A stretch of DNA of 64,000 nucleotides, taken from positions 1,216,210-1,280,209 of the forward strand of contig JACDOX010000157.1 in NCBI GenBank assembly GCA_014549065.1, given 5' to 3'. Shown piece after piece: positions 50,531 through 60,612 of this stretch. The translations under genes and the position numbers were made by a program. Each line of letters opens with the position of its first letter. The stretch's first letter is position 1. Below the pieces are notes generated by a model. That model worked only from the letters and a program-made list of their open reading frames with translations, had not been told where the DNA came from and ran no database searches. Origin of the DNA: Cardinalis cardinalis. Lineage: Eukaryota; Chordata; Aves; Passeriformes; Cardinalidae.

Positions 50531-53500
50531 AAAAAANCCAGTAACTACCTTGGATAAATCCCACAGAGGGGAGCCCTACCCCAATTGGGAAGGGCAGCCT
50601 GAACACCTCTCAACACCTACAGGTGCTCCAGAGCTCCACCACCANGCTAAGACATTTTTCTCACAAGAGAAGACAAAACCTTGGTCAAGTAAGGAATTTT
50701 ATAACTCTTGCTGCTTTCTTAAGCCAGAAGTCTGGGGTACAACTGCTTTATGTTTAGGTTTAATGAAGCAGAGCACTTTAGCCTAAGCTGTAAGGGAGAC
50801 ACAAAGCCAGCTTCTCACANGCTCAAATCCATTTTTTGGTTTTCCCCTCAGATCTGCTTGAGATTAGGGAAGCAGCTCTCCCAAGGATTTTTGTCTGTTT
50901 CTGTTTTTACAGGAATAATTTATAACAGCATAAATCCAGACTTGTCAGCTCAGAAATGTTTAAAAAAAATACCTGCTTTCTTTCTACTACATGGGATTTT
51001 TTTTATTTATACAGCAAGGTTTGACTGCTACAGTATTTGAAGTGGCATCATCCTGACATACTAACCAGTTTAAATTATATTGACCCAGGGTTCCCACAGC
51101 AGCTATTGATTGATCACAGTAGGAACTGAGCAGAAAAGGAGAAGAAAGGTCAAAACAATGATGATCTTAGCGCTGTACTTTTGTTCAAGTGTCTACCCTG
51201 TGTGGGTATCCAGTCCCCAGCCTGCAGCTTATAGTGCTGTCAGAAAGTGGCAAAATGCACAGAGATGTTAATCCAACTTTCTCCTGCAGCTCAGAAAAGT
51301 TGAAGCCCATTTACAGGGACTGAATGCACATCCCGGTAATGCCTGAGTGGGAAGAAGTCACTGTGATTCAAACCTGCTCTGGTTTATAATTTGTTTCAAA
51401 CAGAGTGCTGGCAATNATCCCTGCTCATTTCAACTTCCTATTTGTGGGCAACTCTAATTGTGACCTAAATATTAAATCAAAAGGGGGCAGGGGTAGGAGC
51501 AGGGGAGATGCAAACCCATTTTTAAGGGTGAAGTCCCAGAGTGCTGAACTCCCCTTGCAGCATGGGGGATCCATCCTTAGTCTGTGGGGCTCCAGAGGGA
51601 TTCCTCACAAAGGCATTCTCCTCCATGGCTCACTCACTGCAAGGCAATAGCTGCACACAAACAGAACCAGCAGTTCTGCATGGCAGAACATTGAAACTNT
51701 AATATAACAAGAGAGAAAGTCATGATGGCTGTTTACCACTAGCACAAACTGCTGCTCAAGTGCTGCATTTCTGAGCACTCACTGGTTGGATAAGCACCTG
51801 AAACATTCCATTAAAGTTCCTGGTCACAGCCTCCATTAAGTTTCTTTACACAAAATAAATATTTTTTCGCATTCAAAGTTTCAGGATAGAAGTAATTGTA
51901 TTTCTCAAAATTATTTATGTCTACAGCTATCACTGACATTCTAAGCAAGAAAAAGGAAATAAAAACTAACTGGTTCTGTGCTCACAGGAATCTATTTCCT
52001 GTTTCTGGAAACTCCAACTGGAATGTGTAGACTCACAGTTTCTACATATTAAGTCTAATTTTGGGACTGTTTTGGAATTTGGCAGCCCAAATGCATGTTG
52101 ATCTTGAAACTAAACCTGCTGCATAGGTAGGCATGATTTCTGAGAGCACCAGGCTTACAGCAGCCTTCTTCAAAGCACAAGAGCCCTAACCCAGCTCCTG
52201 TGCATTTACAAATCCTGCACATGATAAAGTACTTAAAATTCACCCTGCAATCATTTCTGCAAGAAAAGNTGGACATAAACCGTCAGATATGGACACTCTT
52301 AACCCCAGGGGCAGCATAAATTCTATACAGTTCTTCTCCACTCTATTTTAGTGCCTGTGCAAATACTCTTTACCTTCAAATGAAACACGTGCCGTGAAAC
52401 CACAAAACCTCATTAAGAAGTGCTGGCTCCTTGCACCACTTCAGACAATTGAAAACCTCAGCAACTCAGAGATTGCCTATTATTTTTCTCTCCTAAACAC
52501 AGTATGAATAGCCATGAGGACACCCTGCCTGTACCTGGTCCTCAGTCATCACTGAGACACAGGATCTTCCGGGCCCATTTATTTCCATGCTGCACTTGTA
52601 GTTCTGTCTGAATGTGAAGCACTTCCAGAGTGATGGCTCACACTGAAAGCACATCTTTGTGTGATTGCAGCATGTTGCCCATCCAGGCTCCCTCTGCCTC
52701 CTGCCTGCAAGCCANGATCACCTTCCATCAGCAGGGAAAGNGAGGCNGGGGTCAGTGATCACCAGNGAGGGGAAAAACAAAGCTTTGCTGGAGCACACTN
52801 ATGCTCAGATCATTCAGCCTGGAGAGAAATGTTTCTGTGGAATGTGACTTCTCTGTTATAGAGCAGACCCTTCTATTTCTGCTGTTAGCACTACTTTCAG
52901 TAATACCAGGACCAGNTATCACCTAGAGGACACCAACAGCACGTGAAAAGCCCCAGCTACTGCTACTGAACTAGAAGAGAAACTAAAAACCCCTCAAGTA
53001 CAGACAGAGAAGGCAAACAGNCATTTTGGAGGGAGTTTTCAAACCTGTTCATCCATTGTGGGCTGGGGGGTAAGCACATGCATGAAACTCCTCTCTTCCT
53101 TCTAAGGCAGTGCAGGAACTCCTCCAGGGTTATTTCCTTGCCAAGCTCATTTCTGTTGTGGGCTGTAAGAGTCTGCTTCACAATTTAAGAACTTTTACCC
53201 CAGCACAGGGACACAGCTGACCCATTTTAAAGCCTTCTCCTCCCTCTGGGTTCACAGCTCTTAGCTTCTGGCCTTGCTGCCCTCTTACAGAACTTCATTG
53301 GCACCTTCCAGCTAAAGCAAAAAAAAAAGCCAAGACAATGTTTGTGCTCCAGTTTATGCAGATTCTTGAGCCAAAATTAAACTTAAATCACTATGAATTT
53401 CTAGCCAAGTGTCTCCATGACATGTACTGTAACCAAGTGATGCCACCCTACCGACACTCATGCTCAGAAAAATTTGGGGCAACAACATTTGTACATTTCT

Positions 53501-54798
53501 CCTGGATGAGCCTGCACCGCAAACAGGCAGAGTCTCAGTTATTAACTCACTGAAACTTCTGGACTATAGCTCTATCTGAATATTGCACAAGTACTGCAAG
53601 AGGCAGATATTAAGAGTAAGATGAAGTGCTGGTGGCCTGCTGAGCACTGCAGCTCTGCTGAATTTCCAGGAAAGGACCTGAGCAAACAACACATCACAGC
53701 TGATCCCAGCAGCATCTTCTGACAGGAGCTGGTGACCAGGCACCCTGCTCAGTGCCACTGCATGGAGCACAGACCCCAGAGCCCCTCAAAGCCAGCTCAG
53801 CCATGGCTAGGAGCTCTCCTGTGTCCTAGGCTGTGGATGGTTATGAGCAGCACTAGGCTTTACATNAGGCTTCACTCTCAGCTGACTGTGGATAAACAGC
53901 ACCCCTGAGTCAGGCCTAAAGGTACCTTTAGAGGATCATATCCCTCTTTTCCAAGNATTCTTCAAAATTCACTACTTGCACTTAACTTTTGGCTTCTGTA
54001 AGCTTTGTGTGGCATTAGTCTTAGCTGATTATGTTACAGCCCCCAATTATTTCACCCTTCTCAGCCAAACACCTTTTTCTCTCTCTTGCTTAGACAAGCC
54101 TCCCTGTTCCTANCCCCAAAACCCTTTTCCCTCTTTCTCCAGGGGAATCAGCCCAATTCCAAGACACTGANTCTCCTCCAAGTGCTCCTCCAGCACCACA
54201 AGCCCTGGTCACTTGCAGAAACCCTCCCAGCAGGACAAGGGGGATGGAAACCCAAAAAGTTTCTGAATGAAGACGAAGCAAAGCCACTCACCGATCACCA
54301 TCCCAAACAAAGAAGATTTGACTTGAAGAACGGATGAGATTCATTTAACTCATGGCAAATTTGGATAGTGAGAAACAAAGACAAAACCTAAAATACTTTG
54401 CCCCCCACACTCCCCCTTTTCACCAGCTCAGCATCAATCCTTCATCCACCTCCTCCCTGCTCAGAATCACCTCCAAGACTGAGATTTTTTTTTTCCTTGT
54501 CTCTCAACAAAAGTTGAGAAGTAGAACAAACAGGGGCTTGCACCAAGTAATACTCACCCAGAGCATTATTTTCTTGAGACCCAAATGTCTTCACAGACAA
54601 AATACTTTTCTCCCAAAACACAAAGTGCATTCTGACTCTCACAATTTCCCTNTGCCAAAGAAACAACCTTACAGCCACCATGCTACCCACAGGAGCACAA
54701 ACTGCTGGACCACAAAGCCTCTCCTTAATGCCTGGCTCCTCACAAGCAGCTTTTCTCCATTAGGAATCAACCCTGGAATGTGCCTGGGAGATAAAACA

Positions 54799-54856
54799 CA
54801 GGTGTAGCTCGTTTCAGGTTTTACCTTCAGGTGTAGCTCCTTTCAGGCTTTTATCT
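54799..54856. repeat. 29-bp imperfect tandem duplication
   Basis: Copies at 54799-54827 and 54828-54856 share CAGGTGTAGCTC, TTTCAGG and a TTTTAnCTT end, with a few substitutions and a 1-base shift. It is a simple slippage-type duplication. Confidence 0.8.
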
Positions 54857-55094
54857 TACTCCCTGACCAANAGCAAAATAAACTGTGTTAAGAAGGGAAA
54901 AAATAGAAATAAACATCAGGAAAAAGAAAATCCAAGCTTGAAAAATATCTCTTTTTAAAATAATTGTGAAAAATACATCTTGCATGTAGCATAAAGCTAT
55001 GAGACAGTGCCCAGATGTTTTTAATTAATATAATTACAAGTGTGTCCACTGAGTTGAATTTCACAGGTGAAGACAATCTCTAATTTAATGTCTG
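54857..55094. other. AT-rich spacer, no feature recognised
   Basis: Nothing is recognised between the tandem duplication and the pentanucleotide repeat. Confidence 0.5.
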
Positions 55095-55192
55095 AAAAAA
55101 TAAAATAAAATAAAATAAAATAAAATAAAATAAAATAAAATAAAATAAAATAAAATAAAATAAAATAAAATAAAATATAAAATAAAATATAA
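55095..55192. repeat. (TAAAA)n pentanucleotide microsatellite
   Basis: Fifteen uninterrupted TAAAA units run from 55101 to 55175, followed by an interrupted tail (TATAAAATAAAATATAAA) to about 55192 and preceded by an A6 run. Such a long pure array is expected to vary in length. An apparent Ile/Leu/Phe/Tyr repeat protein on the minus strand is only a translation of this tract. It is not visibly attached to a retroposon. Confidence 0.97.
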
Positions 55193-58100
55193 ATGTAGTT
55201 CATTCTGTTTCAATGATAGTATGTGGCTACAAACATTTTAGGTTATTGCATTTTACATGAATCTATGTCAGTGGTTTTTATCACACAACTTAAGAGTGTG
55301 CCCAGAATGTGAGCTCACTATAACAAACCTGGTATATACAACAGCTCCTCAAGTACTGGGGCCCTGGCTGAAGAGCTTTGGAGTTTTAAGGAATATATTT
55401 TTCTATAAAGCAACTGCAGAAAATCAGCTGGTGACCTGTTTCTGACACACACTCTGCTGTATTATCCAGTGTCATTTAAAGAACCACACAATTGAAATAA
55501 GAAACTTGGAAACAAGAATATATGATAATACTTGCTACTGAGCCAGTCAAACTGCACGAGAATTATATTTTTTATTTTATTTTGTTAAATACTTAATCCA
55601 TTAAAAAATAAAAATCTAAGTCTCCCAGCTTTCAAGTCTGAATGTTTTGTTTAAACCAGTAAAAGGTTCTACTCCTGTGCTGCCTTTCCAGTCACAGTTT
55701 CCAAAGCAGAGGATCCCTGGAGGAAATTTCCTTTGTAGCNCACACAGGACTGGGAAGAGTGCACNGCTGGTTCAGGTTTCTGTTGGTCAGCCCCCAACCT
55801 GTTCAGGGACCTGGCTGGGACTTTGCATGGNCAGGATGGGAAGAAGACTGGTTAAAGTTTTCTCCATGTAGAAATGTAATTGTGTGTCTGTCTATAAGAA
55901 AAGACTGGTTATTTTGCAGAATTTTACAGATTCCTCTTTGTAGTCCAAGGGCTGCAGATTGAGGGAGCACCTCTGTTATTTTTCCAATCCTTGAAATACC
56001 CCTGGTACAAATGGACCTGGCAAAACCACAGCAACACCCAAGCAGGAAAATACAAGTTTGCTCTTCCTGTGCCATAACAGTGAAGCACATTTTTCTGCAG
56101 GAGCTGACAGAGAATATTCTAATTGTGTGTATAATATCTCTGCCAATGGGGTGTGCTTCTACAGGAGAGGAACAAGCACTCCTGGAGCTGCTGGCTGTGC
56201 TAACAAGGGCACTGAGGGCCTGATGCTGCTGCTTTCCACCCACAGAATAACCTCACTTTCCAACCTGTGCAAGGCTGCTCAGCCTGCATGACAGAGATGA
56301 TGCTCCATGGCTCCCACGAGGAGAAAGATAAAATGCAGCCTACCTATTTCACAGTTGGTTTTTTTTTGTTTTTTTTTTAAGTTAGTACTTTGAACTGAGG
56401 CTGTTTTAAGTGTCTGGTACCCAAGGGAGCAGCAGTGCAGAGGCAAATTGCCCTCATTGGCAAATACAAATTAAGGTGTATGAGCTGAATGCTCTTCTTC
56501 TCTGCAGTCTGTGGCTAAACAAGCCCAGATTTGTTCCAGCGGGAGATCACCTAAAAGTGCCAGGTCCTGAAGGCAAAGAACCACAGCTAAATATCTCAAA
56601 AATGGTATAAAATGTATTTTGCTGACTGTCTTCGGCCCTTACTGACTCAACTGAGCCCTGGGCGTGGCGGGGACAAGAGCCCAGTATCTGTGTTTGAGGA
56701 AAGTAAATGAAAAGTCATGGCAGGAATCTTTTTACTTATGTAATAGGGTATTAAAAACAGCTTAGACCAGCCAAGAATAAGTATTTAATTTGAATTCTTA
56801 CTAAATTAGGTGCTTAAGAAGTTCAGGGGAAGTAGCATGTCAGGAGACCCAGATTCAAGCCTGTGATTCCTCCTCTATATCCTTACTTTTTTTATTTCTT
56901 CATATTTAAAGTACTTAATTAATCTATACAGAGTTTTTAATACAATACAGTTGATTAACGCTAGTAATTTCAGTGCCTTTTTAATATAACAAATCTCTTC
57001 TGAGAAATGTTCCCAGTTAATGATCTGTGTCATTTTTTAAAGTTTGCCTTCTGACTAATTTTAGTGGAAATATCATTAAATTCTTCATTATACTTATTTA
57101 TAGCAAGGGCTGAATTGGATTTTAGATGTTATGATTTTACCNTAATAAAGACCTACAGCTCTCAAAACACACTATGCTTTCTGCTTTTGGAGCTCTAATA
57201 TAAAGTTTTGGAACTGAGAGTAGCTTTTAAAAAAAACAATAATGGGGAGGAGGAGGAGGTTTCTGTGTGGTTTTGAGGCCACTGAGGTCACAGGAGGTGC
57301 TGGTCCACACTGCCTCTGTTCACAGCCCTGCCAAACCTCCTGTCCCTCTGTGCCCTCCCCTCCCACAGCTCATTTTGGTCCTGCACTGCAGCATCCCACT
57401 CCCCACCAGCCCCTGACAGTGTGGAGGCTGAGCTGGAGACCCCTGGCACTGGAAGGATGGNGANCAGTGAAATTCANNCNTNCTGTGTGATCAGTGAGTG
57501 CTGGCACTGCTCTGCTCTTTGCCCACAGCCAAACTCCCCATGGCCTCTTTTCTTTCTCTGCTCTGCACTCAGGGCTGTGTTTGCCATGTCCCCTCTCACT
57601 CACAAGCTGTGCTGGTACTGTGCCAGGGGCTGGTGGCACAGGACATCCCAAAGGATGGAGGGTAAAAATGAGACATCCCCATCACCCCTGCCAGTGAGCA
57701 CAGCACGGCCACAGTTGGACTGGTGGCCACGGGGACACATTTCCTGGGCAGCCCTTGGGGGATTGTGACAGGCCCTGCTCTGAGGAGGGACAGGGGGCAG
57801 CAGTCAGGGATTCCCTGCAGACAGCTTTAATCAGCTTTTATCTTTCATCTTTTCAGTTAGCTCAGAAATAAGGCAAAAATAACCATATTTTGACCATTTA
57901 TTTTTCTAATAACATTATTTTCACCAGCAGTACAGTAAATAAACACAAAGTAAATATTGGTCTCTGCTTTTTAAACAGGAATGCTGGGGGTTTATTTATT
58001 TGCGCATGCAAAGTATTTTTTTCTACTCCTAAGCAAAGCAAACCCAGGGACAAAGGGGTGGCTGTGCCCCAGGGCTCCACGCAGGAAGGGCAGGTGGGAG

Positions 58101-59240
58101 TGCCAGGAGCATCACTGNGTCCCCATGCTGCTCCTGTGAGCTCCACCAGAACAAGCAGAGATGACAGTGTTGACCTTGGCTGTAGGAACTGTAACTTATT
58201 TTTNTTCCCCATGCCTGTGGTCCTCCAGGATCACGCAGCTTTTCTCAGCAGAAGGCAAAGGAGAGCTGTTCTGCACNGGCAGCTGCCATGGGATGCAGCT
58301 TGGCTCCCACACTCCCCTTCCCTAATCCGGGGGAGACACCCACGTCCCCAGGTGAGACCTGCACAGTCTCCTTGGCTTGCTCCTCCTTTCATTCAAGGGC
58401 TCTCCTCCTCTNCCTGTCTACTCCTGCTTCTTCTTCATTCCTGGCCTCTTTTCCAAGNCTCAGGGGGAAAGCTGGGCACAGAGGTTGCTCAGGTTCTGCT
58501 TCAAACCACTGTGGAGGTGCTGAAAGTGCCGGGTCAGCCTCCCTGCCTGGCACAGCCACACTCAGGAGCTCCTCCACCCTGTAGCAAACAAAGTACATGG
58601 GAACAGGAGAGCCAGGGTTCAAAGGATTTTCTGACCAACAAACAGAGAGGAGTCAGGCCCAGGCAGAGCAGAGGTGAAAATANAGCTGTGGTGGCTGGTG
58701 TGAGTGTAAACCTTCACATGAATTATGCATTCCTGTTCATGTAAAATACCAGCATGTTTATGCATCTTCTTTAACTTATTATCACTTTACTGGACAGAGC
58801 ACAATGTTTTCCTCATCATTATATTAGATCTTGAATTAAGGCAACTTCCTCGTTAGGGGATGAGGGTTTGGTTGGCTGGACTTTTTTAATTGCTACTTTT
58901 AAATTCTACTGAAACAACAAGTAAACAAATAAAAAATTCGTTAGAGAGAGGCAGCTCAAGTTAGATGAAAGTTTTACAGCACAGAGCTCTGCTTTCCAAA
59001 GCAGCAAATCCAGTCACCGGGTCATTAGCACAGCGTGCAGCGCCACAGAAACGAGGAACATTAGAACTTGTGTCGTTTGCAAGATTTACTCATATTTCAG
59101 TGTCTTAACAGCAACATTTCAGCCTAAAAGCTTCCCAAAAGGCACTTAAACATTGGAAACAGCAGCTCTGAAGGGCTGCGGGTGCATTTACTCATTACGA
59201 GCATATTTAAAACAACGCATCTGGGCTGGCTGGCGACGCC
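55193..59240. other. Non-genic sequence with GC-rich patches
   Basis: No exon or RNA gene is recognised. GC-rich patches at about 57240-57800 and 58040-58690 produce the longest open frame of the window (57890-58744, plus), judged spurious. Ns cluster at 57462-57482. A long T-rich run lies at 56360-56381. A candidate regulatory block at 58985-59225 is listed separately. Confidence 0.55.
58985..59225. promoter_or_regulatory. Candidate conserved non-coding element
   Basis: The block retains many CpGs for this window (ACCGGGTCATTAGC, GCGTGCAGCGCC, AACGAGG, GTCGTTTGC, TTACGAGC, AACGCATC) while being otherwise complex and AT-leaning with TAAT/ATTA cores. It ends sharply where the 58-bp minisatellite begins. 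Retained CpGs with homeodomain cores suggest selection or lack of germline methylation. A small regulatory element is the favoured but unproven reading. Confidence 0.3.
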
Positions 59241-59451
59241 TTTGGGGCTGCAGAGGGAGGCAGGAGAGGGCAGGGGGAGCATCCANNCCTNCTNTGGCTT
59301 TGGGGCTGCAGAGNGAGGCNGGNNNNGGNNNGGGGNANNNNCNNNCCNNNNTNNGNNTTNGGGNNNNNNNNNGNNGNNNGGANAGGGCAGGNGGAGCATC
59401 CANCCCTTNTGTGGCTTTGGGGCTGCAGAGGGAGGCNGGAGAGGGCNGGGG
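59241..59451. repeat. 58-bp GC-rich minisatellite, left part (about 3.6 units)
   Basis: Units start at 59241, 59299, 59358 and 59416, a period of 58-59 bases. Each has TTTGGGGCTGCAGAGGGAGG, then GGAGAGGGCAGGGGGAGCAT, then a CC-CTTCTGTGG linker. The second and third units contain many Ns, as though several non-identical copies were merged. The fourth unit is cut by the LTR at 59452 and resumes after it at 59890. Open frames on both strands through this tract are artefacts of the period. Confidence 0.9.
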
Positions 59452-59889
59452 TACAGTGGGTATTTTCCCCTCNGATGAGGGGAGAGAATGATGCATCTGA
59501 TGCCATCTTATCAGAAGGCTAATTAATTACTTTATAATTAATTACTTTATTGTACNATATTATTCTATATTATATTACACTATATTACTTTGCATCTAAA
59601 CTGAATCTGCCAAGCACTCAACTCTGCACACACTGCCCAGCATCTNGTGACTGTCAGCCCACAGTCCTGACACACACACACACTGACAGGCCCTGACAGG
59701 CCAAGGGAACCAAACACCATCACTGTGNGTAAACAATCTCCATCTTGCATTCTACTTTTGCACAAACACAGGCACAGCAAATGAGATAAGAGTTGTTTTT
59801 CCTTTCTCTGAGGTTCAGAGAATGTGAATCTCAGAAATATTCTTGGCAAGATTGCCTTGCTTTTCTCTGGGAGGAGAAATGTGGCTACA
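59452..59889 (-). mobile_element. Solo endogenous retroviral LTR inserted in the minisatellite, minus strand
   Basis: On the minus strand the element begins TGTAGCCAC (right edge at 59889) and ends ACTGTA (left edge at 59452), 438 bp in all. Flanking hexamers CNGGGG (59446-59451) and CAGGGG (59890-59895) agree at all five called bases, giving a 6-bp target duplication. A minus-strand AATAAA (TTTATT at 59546-59551) fixes the orientation. The 3' terminus reads TA rather than CA, probably a mutation. Interior segments such as the complement of CTCTGAGGTTCAGAGAATGT (59808-59827) relate it to the LTR at 60196. No coding region adjoins, so it is a solo LTR. Confidence 0.85.
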
Positions 59890-59935
59890 CAGGGGGAGCA
59901 TCCATCCCTTCTTTGGCCCTTTGCAGAGCACATGT
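59890..59935. repeat. 58-bp minisatellite, right remnant
   Basis: CAGGGGGAGCATCCATCCCT then TCTTTGGCCCTTTGCAGAGC continues the minisatellite unit exactly where the LTR interrupted it, apart from the duplicated hexamer. The array fades after about 59935. Confidence 0.75.
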
Positions 59936-60195
59936 GGAAGGTGCTGGGGCTGCCCATGGGGCTCATGGTGTGTACAGATCCCACCCTAGTGCTGGGCTGG
60001 GAAGGTTCCCCCAAGAAGCCAATGCTGATTATGATCCAAGCTTGATAGCTCTGCTGCTTTGAACANGTCAAATTAATTTCATGCTGAACAAGGGGAAAAC
60101 TTATGCCTGTCACAGTGCTGTATATCAGTCAGGGGTGAAGAACAAAGGCTATGAAACCCAAATGGCTGCGTTTGCTACATGGCTTGGCTGCAAAG
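59936..60195. other. Spacer between the two LTRs
   Basis: No feature is recognised and no retroviral coding motif is seen. Together with the minisatellite remnant this forms a 306-bp interval between the two oppositely oriented LTRs. Confidence 0.5.
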
Positions 60196-60603
60196 TGTAG
60201 CATTCGTCCTCTGAAAAAATTCCCTTTGCCCAGGAGTTTTCTCCTGGGAAGCTGAGAAGCCTCAGAGAAAAGGAAAACATTTCTTATCTCACTTGCTTCT
60301 CCTGTGTTGTGCTCATGTGGAATGTGTTTGGACATTGTTACCCACAGGTGATTGTTCCATTGGATTCTGCTGGGAGTTGTTTTGACTCTTTGGCCAATCA
60401 GGGCCAGGCTGTGTCAGGACTCTGGAAAGAGTCAGGAGTTTTCATTATTATCTTTTTAGCATTCAGTAAGTANCTCTTCTGNATTCTTTAGTACAGTTCA
60501 GTATAGTATTCTTTAATATAATATAGTATTATAAATTAATAAATTATCNTTCTGACAACATGGAGTCAGATTGATCATTCCTGCCTTTGTCAGGACATTC
60601 CCA
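60196..60603 (+). mobile_element. Solo endogenous retroviral LTR, plus strand
   Basis: The element begins TGTAGCATT and ends ATTCCCA, about 408 bp. It is bounded by GCAAAG (60190-60195) and GCAAAT (60604-60609), a 5-of-6 match to a target duplication. The polyadenylation signal AATAAA is at 60538-60543. Interior text (GGAGTTTTCTCCTGGGAAGC, TTTGGCCAATCAGGGCCAGG, GAACATGG-type 3' end) is of an LTR type I recall from songbirds. The TGTAG start and CTGAGAAGCCTCAG region are shared with the LTRs at 46357 and, in part, at 59452. An alternative 3' edge at 60612 would also end in CA but lacks a matching duplication. No internal region is present. Confidence 0.8.
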
Positions 60604-60612
60604 GCAAATACA

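Larger units (their letters stand above)
46736..54798. other. Non-genic sequence with GC-rich patches
   Basis: No exon or RNA gene is recognised. GC-richer stretches at about 46830-47260 and 48130-48620 give open frames of up to about 155 codons on both strands with no domain. Ns cluster at 52716-52800. Candidate regulatory blocks at 47290-47640 and 50340-50530 are listed separately. Confidence 0.55.

Noticed and set aside
55021..55203. Minus-strand frame encoding an Ile/Leu/Phe/Tyr repeat
   Set aside because: It is a direct translation of the (TAAAA)n microsatellite.
57890..58744. The longest open frame in the window, 284 codons, plus strand
   Set aside because: It crosses a GC-rich, Pro/Ser/Gln-rich stretch where stop codons are scarce, contains several codons with N, shows no domain, and begins in AT-rich sequence with no promoter or splice context. 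Competing frames are open on both strands.
59124..59506. Apparent repetitive protein frames across the minisatellite
   Set aside because: They simply translate the 58-bp tandem array and its many Ns.
59580..60113. 177-codon minus-strand frame overlapping the LTR
   Set aside because: It runs through LTR, minisatellite and spacer sequence without retroviral protein motifs, so it is a chance frame.
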